Below, piece by piece: positions 1 through 6,668 of a stretch of 9,859 nucleotides of DNA. The notes under the pieces were generated by a model. That model made no database searches. It saw only the letters and a program-made list of their open reading frames with translations, and was not told the DNA's origin. Origin of the DNA: Lachnospiraceae bacterium (lineage in GTDB: Bacteria > Bacillota > Clostridia > Lachnospirales > Lachnospiraceae); contig JAEDFR010000087.1 of NCBI GenBank assembly GCA_016297945.1, positions 1-9,859 of the forward strand. The letters run 5' to 3'. Position 1 is the stretch's first letter. Each line of letters begins with the position of its first letter. A program made the position numbers and the translations under genes.

Positions 1-78
1 AATTTTCTCTTGGAATTTTTCAGGGTTGCATTGCTGTTTAGTTTTCAAGGTTCTGTGCGTTCTCTCGACGCGCAACGA
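1..78 (-). other. Start of an rRNA operon leader transcript (partial; runs off the window)
   Basis: The transcript expected from the promoter at 83-111 enters here and leaves at base 1. On the minus strand, 54-41 reads AGAACCTTGAAAAC and continues ACTAAACAGC. This closely resembles the conserved leader just upstream of 16S rRNA in Firmicutes (Bacillus subtilis has TTCTTTGAAAACTAAACA), which contains the boxA antitermination region. A small hairpin (arms 54-60 and 68-74, one C-A mismatch, 7-nt loop) precedes it. No mature 16S sequence is visible, so the identity rests on leader and promoter. A 23S or tRNA operon leader is the alternative. Confidence 0.68.
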
Positions 79-82
79 TGTT

Positions 83-172
83 ATATTATCACTATCGTTT
101 TCTTTCGTCAAGCACTTTTTTTAACTTTTTTTCATTTTTTCAACTTTTTTCATTTTTATCTTTTTCTTTTGG
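83..172 (-). promoter_or_regulatory. Strong sigma-A promoter with A-tract UP element, probably an rrn promoter
   Basis: On the minus strand the -35 is TTGACG (111-106) and the -10 is TAATAT (88-83), with a 17-base spacer. The predicted start is near 76-79. Upstream, 112-172 is almost entirely short A-tracts of 5-7 bases separated by 1-4 other bases, as in the UP elements of stable-RNA promoters, which contact the RNA polymerase alpha subunits. The leader downstream looks like pre-16S. The gap after the ATPase stop codon (223) shows no intrinsic terminator on this strand. Confidence 0.8.
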
Positions 173-222
173 GAATTTGCTATGATAACCGCGATACTTT
201 CGTCATACTCAGGCACTGTTCA

Positions 223-1917
223 TTACCCAATCAGCACCCTTTTCCCTTCAAAAGCAAAACCATAGCTACGAATATGCTCTGCCGGTATCCCTTGTGCAAC
301 AAGCCGTGCGTCATACTGTTTCTCATGGATTTGACTTAAAGCCGCCTTTACAGTGTCCTCCAGGCTGCTCTCCCTTTTTGAATTCATGACCTTAAACTCC
401 AAAATAATGGCATCATCCACTTCCGGTTTCTTAGGTTCTAGGATGACATCATACCTGCCAAAACCACTCTCTCGATTAGAGGTAATGACATATCTGTCCT
501 GCAAATTTACAATCAATCCTAAAACAAATCCGTGATAAAAGCGCTCCGGCTCCTCTCCGGATGCTCTCTTTCCGGTATCAAAATAGCTAAATGTATTCAA
601 GGTAACACGATTCATATATTCATTCATTGCTTCTAAATCTCCCTGCAGCAATGCCTTTTCAAAATCGTTATAATCTCCCTTTACTTCCATAAACCAGCTG
701 CGCACCATACCATCAAACATACGCTCCACTTCATAATTGGTCAGTGCCAGCTCATACATCTGCTCTTGCCCGGGTGCAAGCAGCTCCATCCGGTCATAGG
801 AAAGCACTTTTAAATAACCGCTTGCCAAAAGAAGGCTCCAGACAGCATCCTCGTTATGGTCGAGCTGATTGTACACAATCTGCTCATCAATGGGTGTCCG
901 AATGATTTCTCCCCGCAACAACATCTCGAACTGTGCTTTCACATTTCGATTACCTTCCCGGATTAACTTTCCCACCAGACTGTTGGAGCTGGTGTTGGCC
1001 CAGTAAGTAGTAAACTGTCCCTTATCTAAAAAATTTAAGATAGACCATGGATTATAGATATCCTTATGACTACCAAAGATAAATCCATCATACCAACGCT
1101 TGACCTCATCCTTTTGATCTCCCATACCGCACTCTTCCAATGCGGCAAATACTTCCTCCTCCGTAAAGCCAAAAGATGTGGCATATTTATCGGAAGTGGT
1201 TGTTACTACTTCCGGATTATTCAAATCAGAAAAAATGGATTCTTTGCTGACTCTTGTAATCCCCGTCATGATACCCCGTTCCAGCCATGGATTGGTCTTG
1301 AATGTGGAGTTGAACAGACTTCTGGTAAATGCCACCAGATCATCCCAAAATCCTTCTATATATGCTTCCTGCATGGGAGTATCATATTCATCTAATAGAA
1401 TAATTACTTTTTTTCCATAGTATAGATATAAAAACTTCGACAGGTAATGAATGGCCATAGTTGCATCCACATCATCCATATCCACAGAAACCCGTCGAAA
1501 GAATTCTCTGTCTCCCTCTTCAAGAGCCGGGCAGTCCAGCAAGAAAGAATTTCTTGCATACATTTCAGCAATCATCTGGCAAATCTTTTTTCGGGTAGAG
1601 CGGTAATTCCTTTCCTTCACATTGGCAAAGGACAGGCTAATAACCGGATAGGTTCCTTGAATCTGTCTATATTTCTCATCCTGCCAGATAGACAACCCCT
1701 CGAACAGTTCCTTTCGTTCCTTATAATCCACAGAAAAAAACTGCTCCACCATACTCATATTGAGGGTCTTACCAAAACGACGTGGACGATTGATTAGCGT
1801 CACACTGTCATTGCTCTCCCACCATTCTTTTATAAAATTTGTTTTATCTACATAAAAACATTTTTTTTCTATCAATTCATCAAACTGCTGTATTCCGATT
1901 GCTACATTTCTTGCCAT
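223..1917 (-). CDS. AAA-ATPase-like protein with C-terminal PD-(D/E)XK nuclease-like domain
   Basis: The product is 564 residues from the ATG at 1917. The open frame extends to a TTG at 1941, but GGAGG at 1929-1925 sits 7 bases before the ATG and decides the start. The N-terminal half matches the AAA-ATPase_like family (Pfam type PF09820). It opens with a GIQQFDELIE and YVDKT region, then a P-loop variant NRPRRFGKT (about 43-51) and a Walker B VIILLDEYD (about 171-179). The C-terminal part carries a PD-(D/E)XK-like core: D490 in RYDVILEP and E507-x-K509 in ILEFK, as in the PDDEXK_9 domain usually fused to this ATPase. Length is normal for the family and no disruption is seen. These proteins are often present in many paralogous copies in Bacteroidetes and Clostridia. 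Their role is unproven; a link to mobile DNA or defence is only a guess. It has its own promoter and sits directly upstream of the putative rRNA promoter. Confidence 0.9.
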   Translation of the reverse strand: MARNVAIGIQQFDELIEKKCFYVDKTNFIKEWWESNDSVTLINRPRRFGKTLNMSMVEQFFSVDYKERKELFEGLSIWQDEKYRQIQGTYPVISLSFANVKERNYRSTRKKICQMIAEMYARNSFLLDCPALEEGDREFFRRVSVDMDDVDATMAIHYLSKFLYLYYGKKVIILLDEYDTPMQEAYIEGFWDDLVAFTRSLFNSTFKTNPWLERGIMTGITRVSKESIFSDLNNPEVVTTTSDKYATSFGFTEEEVFAALEECGMGDQKDEVKRWYDGFIFGSHKDIYNPWSILNFLDKGQFTTYWANTSSNSLVGKLIREGNRNVKAQFEMLLRGEIIRTPIDEQIVYNQLDHNEDAVWSLLLASGYLKVLSYDRMELLAPGQEQMYELALTNYEVERMFDGMVRSWFMEVKGDYNDFEKALLQGDLEAMNEYMNRVTLNTFSYFDTGKRASGEEPERFYHGFVLGLIVNLQDRYVITSNRESGFGRYDVILEPKKPEVDDAIILEFKVMNSKRESSLEDTVKAALSQIHEKQYDARLVAQGIPAEHIRSYGFAFEGKRVLIG

Positions 1918-1924
1918 CCTGACA

Positions 1925-1929
1925 CCTCC
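1925..1929 (-). promoter_or_regulatory. Shine-Dalgarno that sets the ATPase start at 1917
   Basis: GGAGG lies 7 bases before ATG 1917. The longer frame would start with TTG at 1941, where no Shine-Dalgarno is seen and the upstream bases are the terminator T-tract. Confidence 0.8.
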
Positions 1930-1943
1930 ATTGGAGTCCAATT

Positions 1944-1990
1944 AAAGAAAAACCACTATACTAAGCTTTTCCTTAGTATAGCGGTTTTTT
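1944..1990 (-). terminator. Strong intrinsic terminator of the mntP-kinase-lipoprotein unit
   Basis: Perfect 10-bp arms (1956-1965 and 1972-1981) enclose a 6-base loop. They extend through a G-U pair (in minus-strand RNA) and AACC/GGTT plus further A-U pairs. On the minus strand the stem is followed by TTTTTCTTT. It lies about 118 bases after the lipoprotein stop. The plus strand also ends in T6, so the hairpin could work in both directions, though no plus-strand gene needs it. Confidence 0.88.
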
Positions 1991-2003
1991 GTATAAATTA
2001 CAA
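1975..2003 (-). promoter_or_regulatory. Sigma-A promoter of the ATPase gene, overlapping the terminator
   Basis: The -35 is TTGTAA (2003-1998), the spacer is 17 bases and the -10 is TATACT (1980-1975). The -10 lies inside the upstream arm of the terminator hairpin. The predicted start, near 1968, falls in the hairpin loop, so transcripts starting here lack the first arm and cannot fold the terminator. This gives a leader of about 50 bases before ATG 1917. Confidence 0.72.
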
Positions 2004-2108
2004 TTCTTATCCGTTTCATTCCTTTACAGTCTTCACAGATACGCAGATTTTTTCTGTAGCACAGAGACTATTTCAGGTTCTTTCTGCCTTTTTTTATTAT
2101 GAATACAA

Positions 2109-2858
2109 TTATGGATACAACTTCGTTTTTAATGTCTGATTGTTGCACTTTATATAAAGATTCAACGCATTGACATCAACACAGTCTTCTTCTTTTAATT
2201 CCATTAGTAACACGGTATCAATACATTCGCCGGGCTGAAGTTCTCCGTTAAATACGGAAAAATCTTCCGTAAACAAGGTTGACATGATACTGTGATAATC
2301 TCCGTCATTGAAAGAAACCTTAAAACGGGCATTTGTCGAAAAAACATCGACTGTTCTTACTTCCGCAGTCTGATTAGAAAGGCCAAGATGAACAACAGAC
2401 AGTTTACAGCCTTCTGTTGCGGTAGTTGCAAAATATAAGTCTTCACCGTCTTTAGGGTACTGATCAAAATATTCTACGCCATTATAAGAAATCGATATAC
2501 CGTCTAAGCCCAAAAACTCTGCCGGATCCACATAGGTAACGGTTTCGACACTACTTTGTCCCTCTGATTCTTTCGCCTGCTGCTCCTCCTGCTTTTTGGC
2601 TTCCTTTTCTGCTTCTAAAGCAGCCAAACGATCAGCTTCCTCCTGAATTTGCTTTTGCATCTGTTCTTCTTTTTCTAGCTGCTCCTGATTGAGCAATTTG
2701 GTCTGGTAATTGGCATCGTACTTTAATAACAGCGTAGCGGCATAATTAGACACCATCGCACTTTCTTCTTCGGACATCTCGGGGATTTCATTACCGCAAC
2801 CGATCATAATAAATATGAAAATACAAATTATAAAAAGAAAACAAAACCGCTTTCTCAT
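2109..2858 (-). CDS. Putative lipoprotein with coiled-coil linker and C-terminal beta-rich domain
   Basis: The product is 249 residues. GGAGG lies 5 bases before the ATG. A basic start (MRKR) and hydrophobic stretch end in the lipobox MIGC, with Cys21 as the predicted lipidated residue, so it should be anchored on the outer face of the membrane. Residues about 56-98 are a highly charged, Glu/Lys/Gln-rich predicted coiled coil. Residues about 110-249 look like one compact beta-rich domain, broadly like the Ig-like domains of small Firmicute lipoproteins (DUF4352/DUF5067-type folds); that comparison is by feel only. It lies 49 bases after the kinase stop with no terminator between, so it is probably cotranscribed with mntP and the kinase. 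It could act as an extracytoplasmic accessory to the kinase, but nothing in the sequence proves this. No metal-binding motif is recognised. Confidence 0.78.
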   Translation of the reverse strand: MRKRFCFLFIICIFIFIMIGCGNEIPEMSEEESAMVSNYAATLLLKYDANYQTKLLNQEQLEKEEQMQKQIQEEADRLAALEAEKEAKKQEEQQAKESEGQSSVETVTYVDPAEFLGLDGISISYNGVEYFDQYPKDGEDLYFATTATEGCKLSVVHLGLSNQTAEVRTVDVFSTNARFKVSFNDGDYHSIMSTLFTEDFSVFNGELQPGECIDTVLLMELKEEDCVDVNALNLYIKCNNQTLKTKLYP

Positions 2859-2907
2859 AGGTTCCTCCGTTTCGGCTAATGCCTTTTATGAATAATTCAT
2901 TTTATCA

Positions 2908-4377
2908 TTATTTCACCGGCAATTCAAACCAAAATTCCACACCGTTATCATAATTGCAAACGCCGTATTCCTGATGAATGGAATCCATAATTGCCTTTAC
3001 AATCGATAACCCAACTCCACTGCCACCATATTCCCGCGTTCTTGCCTTATCTACCTTATAAAACTTTTCAAATAGATGCGGCAGCGCATCTTCCGGAATC
3101 CGCTCACCGGTATTAAATACAGAAACACGGACAACATCTTCTTTTTCCACAACATCAATCCGAATTTCATTTTCGTTGGCAAGGTGATTTAAGGCGTTGG
3201 AAAAATAATTCATCAAAACCTCTTCTACCATAAACTCATCACTCCAGACATAGATAGGATGAGACGGCGAAACCATCACTTTGGCATTGTGCTGTTTAAT
3301 CAGAATATCGGAATTGGAAATGTAATTCTCAATCAGCTCACAAACATCAAAACGCTCCATATTGACCACATCATTGCCAAATTCCAGTTGGTTTAAGGTA
3401 AGCAGCTTTTTAACCATATCATTCATTTTATTGGATTCATCGATAATGACATCACAATAAAAATCTCTGCTGGCAGGGTCTTCATCATTGATTTCTTCCT
3501 TTAAGCCTTCCGCATATCCCATAATTAAGGCAAGCGGTGTTTTTAATTCATGTGAGACATTGGATAAAAATTCCCGTCGCATTTCATCAATTTGTTCTTT
3601 TTTCTCAATATCTTTTTGCAATTCATTATTGGCAGTCTTTAGCTCCGAAATCGTTTTTTCCAGCTTATCGGATAACGCATTCATATGCTGGCCGAGAACA
3701 CCGATTTCATTCTTTTCATTCCCGTCATAATGCACTTCAAAATCCAATTGTGCCATACGTTTGGATATTTCGGTCAGAGACAGTATGGGGTTGGTAATTC
3801 GTTTCGTAATAATCATAATGACAATGGCACTGATAATAATCGCAAAAATGCATGCATAAGCAAAAAAACGATTGGATATCGAAACACTGTCGTGAATACT
3901 CTGAACAAGCGAACGTGTCATAAATAAATTCCCATTATCCAGAGTTCCCCACATCTGGATAAAGCTCAATTCACTTTGCGGCATACGCGCAATTTCCAAA
4001 ACATAGTGTTCATTCTCTTTTAAAATTTTATGGTCCTGATACTTGTTTGAAAAAACGCGGTCCAATAATGCTCTCAACAGCACATCCGATTCCGAACCGG
4101 CAGATTGTATCAATTTGGAATCCGCATCAATGACAATCACATTAATATTATAAATTGCGCTAATCTGCTGTAATTCTTCCTCAAAATCTTCACTTTGGAT
4201 ACTTCCATTTGAAGATGCCGTATTGATGATCTGGTAAGACTTCAACAAAACCTGCTGTTTATTATAAATGTAATAACGTTCCAGAAACGTACTGTTTAAA
4301 AACAGGCAAAGAAGTAAGGTGCCTGCCATAATAATCAAAAATGCCGATAAAATCTGTTTTCGAATCGAATGCTTCAT
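2908..4377 (-). CDS. Membrane sensor histidine kinase (HAMP-HisKA-HATPase)
   Basis: The product is 489 residues from ATG 4377, a start chosen because GGAG (4388-4385) lies 7 bases upstream. The in-frame ATGs at 4395 and 4383 are poorly spaced. TM1 is about residues 10-28, an extracytoplasmic sensor region of about 140 residues follows, and TM2 is about 171-190. A HAMP segment (about 191-244) and a short coiled coil come next. The HisKA domain has SHELKTPL with phospho-acceptor His276. The ATPase domain has an N-box with Asn390/Asn394, an F-box-like LFEKFYK (435-441) and a G-box GGSGVGL (451-457), so it should be active. It starts 21 bases after mntP stops. Its likely partner is the OmpR-type regulator at 5205-5879, separated from it by mntP and the Mn2+ riboswitch. 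The signal sensed is unknown; envelope stress or metal status are possibilities. Kinase identity is very secure. Confidence 0.95.
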   Translation of the reverse strand: MKHSIRKQILSAFLIIMAGTLLLCLFLNSTFLERYYIYNKQQVLLKSYQIINTASSNGSIQSEDFEEELQQISAIYNINVIVIDADSKLIQSAGSESDVLLRALLDRVFSNKYQDHKILKENEHYVLEIARMPQSELSFIQMWGTLDNGNLFMTRSLVQSIHDSVSISNRFFAYACIFAIIISAIVIMIITKRITNPILSLTEISKRMAQLDFEVHYDGNEKNEIGVLGQHMNALSDKLEKTISELKTANNELQKDIEKKEQIDEMRREFLSNVSHELKTPLALIMGYAEGLKEEINDEDPASRDFYCDVIIDESNKMNDMVKKLLTLNQLEFGNDVVNMERFDVCELIENYISNSDILIKQHNAKVMVSPSHPIYVWSDEFMVEEVLMNYFSNALNHLANENEIRIDVVEKEDVVRVSVFNTGERIPEDALPHLFEKFYKVDKARTREYGGSGVGLSIVKAIMDSIHQEYGVCNYDNGVEFWFELPVK

Positions 4378-4384
4378 AAGCATG

Positions 4385-4388
4385 CTCC
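4385..4388 (-). promoter_or_regulatory. Shine-Dalgarno that sets the kinase start at 4377
   Basis: GGAG lies 7 bases before ATG 4377, within the first codons of the longer frame. For the ATG at 4383 the gap is only 1 base, and for 4395 the motif lies downstream of the start. Confidence 0.65.
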
Positions 4389-4398
4389 ATTTCATGAA

Positions 4399-4986
4399 TT
4401 AAAAAAAGATTCCCTTAATAAATATTTCCAATCCGATCAAAATCAAAATCACACCACCTAAAATTCCGGCGCGATCCGCAAATCTCGTTCCAAATATTTT
4501 CCCAATTTCTAAACCTGCCATACATATGATGAAAGTCACACCGGCAATGATCAAAGCGCATACAAATGCCATGAGCAATCCATATCCGGTAATCGTAAAT
4601 CCGACGGACAAGGCGTCAATCGAAGTGGCAATTCCCTGCATAATCAAAACAGAAAAAGAAAGTTTTTCAGCATTTTCCTCATCTCCATCCCCTTTGATGG
4701 ATTCCCACAGCATCTTGCCACCGATATAAAGAAGCAAAAACAAAGCAATCCAGGGTATCAGTTTCTCAAAGGATTGGAAAATCTGAACAAAGGAATGCAC
4801 ACAAACCCAGCCAATCATGGGCATGAGAAACTGAAAAAATGCATAAACGCCTGCAATTAAGCACATTCTTTTGGCTTTCATCCGGTTTTCATGCAAGCCG
4901 TTTGCCAAAGACACCGAAAATGCATCCATGGCAAGTCCAACTCCCAATAACACACTGTTAAAATAAAAGAAAAAATCCCAGTCCAT
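4399..4986 (-). CDS. mntP: MntP-type manganese efflux pump
   Basis: The product is 195 residues, close to the usual length for MntP. The open frame extends upstream to 5055, but that part overlaps the terminator region. ATG 4986 has GAGG 8 bases upstream and begins the conserved MDWDFFFYFN segment. The family has six membrane helices in two repeated halves. The paired acidic motifs are visible: GLAMDAFSVSLANG with Asp21, and QGIATSIDALSVGF with Asp123, matching the helix aspartates needed for Mn2+ export in this family. A charged cytoplasmic loop (KGDGDEEN) separates the halves. MntP exports Mn2+ across the cytoplasmic membrane. An upstream yybP-ykoY-type riboswitch, the usual Mn2+ sensor for this gene class, gives independent support. 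The placement is unusual: mntP lies between a response regulator and a kinase, 21 bases ahead of the latter. Confidence 0.94.
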   Translation of the reverse strand: MDWDFFFYFNSVLLGVGLAMDAFSVSLANGLHENRMKAKRMCLIAGVYAFFQFLMPMIGWVCVHSFVQIFQSFEKLIPWIALFLLLYIGGKMLWESIKGDGDEENAEKLSFSVLIMQGIATSIDALSVGFTITGYGLLMAFVCALIIAGVTFIICMAGLEIGKIFGTRFADRAGILGGVILILIGLEIFIKGIFF

Positions 4987-5031
4987 GATCTGTTCCTCGT
5001 TTCCTGTTTTGTTGATAGAAAAAGAATCGAT

Positions 5032-5073
5032 AAAAAAAGACTCAAAACAGCACAAAAAGCACTGTCTTAAGTC
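5032..5073 (-). terminator. Riboswitch-controlled intrinsic terminator upstream of mntP
   Basis: Two 15-base arms (5073-5059 and 5053-5039) pair completely in RNA, counting G-U pairs, around a loop of five U. The stem is followed by UUUUUUU (5038-5032). The first arm, beginning GACUUAAGAC, includes the bases that form the 3' side of the aptamer's closing helix. Terminator and ligand-bound aptamer are therefore mutually exclusive, so Mn2+ binding should favour read-through into mntP. Confidence 0.88.
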
Positions 5074-5157
5074 TCACCATTTAAAATACTACCGGGCTAT
5101 CAGCCAGTATGTCGATAGTACTATACATGTAAAATGTACCGATTACTCCCTCTTGAC
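5064..5157 (-). ncRNA. yybP-ykoY manganese riboswitch aptamer
   Basis: Reading the minus strand, the conserved 5' box GGGAGUA is at 5150-5144 and the conserved 3' box GGUGAGAC is at 5078-5071. Between them lies CGACAUACUGGCUGAUAGCC (from about 5114), a hairpin closed by AUACU/AGUAU, which matches the conserved ACAUAC arm of this class. A second arm is formed by UACAU/AUGUA. The closing helix pairs GUCAAG (5157-5152) with CUU and GAC in 5071-5064, with two unpaired A. About 94 nt is a normal size. The class (RF00080) binds Mn2+ and controls mntP, TerC and related genes. The call comes from recalled consensus and gene context; a covariance-model search was not run. Confidence 0.9.
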
Positions 5158-5164
5158 GAAGATA

Positions 5165-5193
5165 ACTATAGCATTTTTCGTGCATCATATCAA
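5165..5193 (-). promoter_or_regulatory. Sigma-A promoter of the riboswitch-mntP-kinase-lipoprotein transcript
   Basis: The -35 is TTGATA (5193-5188) and the -10 is TATAGT (5170-5165), with a 17-base spacer. The predicted start, about 5157-5159, is exactly where the aptamer's closing helix begins. The promoter lies just after the response-regulator stop codon (5207-5205). No terminator separates regulator and promoter, so read-through from the regulator would also pass the riboswitch. Confidence 0.85.
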
Positions 5194-5204
5194 GGAATTT
5201 GTTT

Positions 5205-5879
5205 TTATTCGAATTTATATCCTAAGCCCCATATCGTCTGTATATGCTCTCCGCTGCTTCCCATTTTGCTGCGCAGTTTTTTGACATGTGTGTCAATGGT
5301 ACGGGCATCCCCGAAGTAATCGTAATTCCAAACATGATTTAAGATTACTTCTCTGGATAGAGCAATACCCTTATTTTCCATAAAGTAGGTGAGCAATTCA
5401 AATTCTTTGAAACTCAAATCAATCGATTGTCCATCAACAGTAACGATATGTGCAACCTTATCCAATCGAATACCGGCATACTCTAAAATATTCTCTTCCA
5501 CAGCGCCCGGATTGCTTCTGCGAAGCACGGCTTCCACCCTGGCAACCAAAATCTTGGGGCTGAACGGTTTTACGATGTACTCATCAACCCCAAGCTCAAA
5601 TCCTTTTAATTCATCTTTTTCATCTGCCTTGGCCGTCAGCATAATAATCGGAACCTTAGAATAATTTCTGATTTCTTTACAAACAGCCCATCCATCCATT
5701 TTGGGCATCATAACATCCAGTAAGATTAAGGCTATATCTTTATTTTCAAAAAAAATATCCAGCGCCTTTTCCCCATTTTCGGCTTCCATCACTTCAAAAT
5801 CTGCCCTGCTCAGAAAATCTCCGACTAATTTACGCATTCTGCTTTCATCATCAACAACTAAAATTTTTGTTTTATTCAT
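5205..5879 (-). CDS. OmpR/PhoB-family response regulator
   Basis: The product is 224 residues, typical for the family. GAGGTGA lies about 9 bases before the ATG. The receiver domain (about 4-120) carries the acidic pair D10/D11, phospho-acceptor Asp55 in LILLDVMMPK, Thr82 and Lys104 in VKPF, so it should be phosphorylated normally. The C-terminal winged-helix DNA-binding domain (about 128-224) has the usual LSFKEFELLTYFMEN, SREVILNHVW and RTIDTHVKKLRSKM segments. The kinase at 2908-4377 is the obvious partner, although mntP and its riboswitch lie between them. The targets are unknown. The 136-base upstream gap shows no convincing consensus promoter. It may depend on an activator, autoregulation, or read-through from the degV unit, as no terminator is seen after the gene at 6016-6630. 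Confidence 0.95.
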   Translation of the reverse strand: MNKTKILVVDDESRMRKLVGDFLSRADFEVMEAENGEKALDIFFENKDIALILLDVMMPKMDGWAVCKEIRNYSKVPIIMLTAKADEKDELKGFELGVDEYIVKPFSPKILVARVEAVLRRSNPGAVEENILEYAGIRLDKVAHIVTVDGQSIDLSFKEFELLTYFMENKGIALSREVILNHVWNYDYFGDARTIDTHVKKLRSKMGSSGEHIQTIWGLGYKFE

Positions 5880-6015
5880 AATGAAACTTCACCTCGTAAT
5901 GCTTTTATATGCATGCATTTTCAAACTTCATACATGTTTTGTTCTTTATGCATACTTTATTCATCTCATATTTGATCTTCATGTATCATTTTCTTGAGTA
6001 TAAGGCATAAATATG

Positions 6016-6630
6016 TTAATTTTGTGAATTTATATCCGAAATTCCAAGTTCTGCTTCTTTTTCCCTAATTTTATTTTCCCGTTCGGTTAATTGCTGCTCC
6101 CATTCTGCATATTGATTTAAAATAGTTGATTTATAATTCAATATGGTAGGATTGTTACCTGTCATGGAAATCGCAAACATCAAAAGCACCATGCAAAAAA
6201 GTACTGCACAAAGAAGCGTTCGTTGTCTGCATGATTTTTGAGCTTTTTCTGTTTTCATTTTTTCTGTTTGAATCTTTTGCTCTGCATCATTTTTCAGCTT
6301 TTGTTTTAACGCCTCAAATTCAGCTGCATTTTGACTACTTTTGTATTTTAGTATGGACTTTGTATACAAAACCGGAATCGGAGCTTCATTTTCTTTTAAT
6401 ACATCCTTTGAAACCAAATAATTCCGAATATTTTTTAAATAGGTTAACCCTATCTGTGTCTCAAAAATATTTTGTTCCACAGCCTTTATGTATACAGCTT
6501 TAACAGCAGCCAGATTGTTTTCATCTATTTTGGAATGTAAAGCGTTTACTTTTGCCAACTCTTCATTCGCAATTTTTGCATCCTCCGGATTCTGAAATTC
6601 ATATCCGTCAATCACAACTTTTTGTTCCAT
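6016..6630 (-). CDS. Unrecognised single-TM protein with flanking coiled coils
   Basis: The product is 204 residues and I do not recognise the family. The N-terminal 100 residues are soluble and helix-rich, opening with KVVIDGYEFQNPEDAKIANEE. Residues about 100-133 are a Lys/Glu/Gln-rich coiled coil ending in a basic SCRQR. One membrane helix spans about 137-156. The C-terminal tail (about 165-196) is a second charged coiled coil (WEQQLTERENKIREKEAEL). The basic residues before the helix and the lack of a signal peptide suggest the N-terminus is inside and the tail outside. It starts 38 bases after degV with no terminator between, so the two are probably cotranscribed. The Shine-Dalgarno is weak (GAGAG about 9-10 bases upstream). 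Composition, in-frame neighbours and operon position support a real gene. No function is proposed. Confidence 0.75.
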   Translation of the reverse strand: MEQKVVIDGYEFQNPEDAKIANEELAKVNALHSKIDENNLAAVKAVYIKAVEQNIFETQIGLTYLKNIRNYLVSKDVLKENEAPIPVLYTKSILKYKSSQNAAEFEALKQKLKNDAEQKIQTEKMKTEKAQKSCRQRTLLCAVLFCMVLLMFAISMTGNNPTILNYKSTILNQYAEWEQQLTERENKIREKEAELGISDINSQN

Positions 6631-6668
6631 AACTTCTCTCTCTGCAGAAATCCTGCCACAATCCGCAA

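Noticed and set aside
10..339. Plus-strand open frame of 109 codons rich in Phe
   Set aside because: It runs across the A-tract promoter and the 3' end of the ATPase gene. The Phe runs come from the T-rich complement of the UP element.
223..1917. The ATPase/nuclease gene as part of a mobile element or a known defence system
   Set aside because: No transposase, integrase, terminal repeats or partner defence genes are visible; the family is a common chromosomal paralogue group.
1991..2108. GCAGA/TCTGC pairing after the lipoprotein as an extra terminator or small RNA
   Set aside because: The arms are short and far apart with no T-tract, and a much stronger terminator follows at 1944-1990.
4987..5055. 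N-terminal extension of mntP starting at 5055
   Set aside because: It would begin inside the riboswitch terminator and has no Shine-Dalgarno, whereas ATG 4986 has GAGG at good spacing and starts the conserved MntP sequence.
4985..5319. Plus-strand open frames across the regulator-mntP gap
   Set aside because: They run antisense to the riboswitch and response-regulator gene; the signal in this gap is the RNA element.
5880..6015. A consensus promoter for the response regulator
   Set aside because: Several TATAAA- and TTGAAA-like words occur (for example around the ATGCATGCATAT stretch), but none has acceptable spacing.
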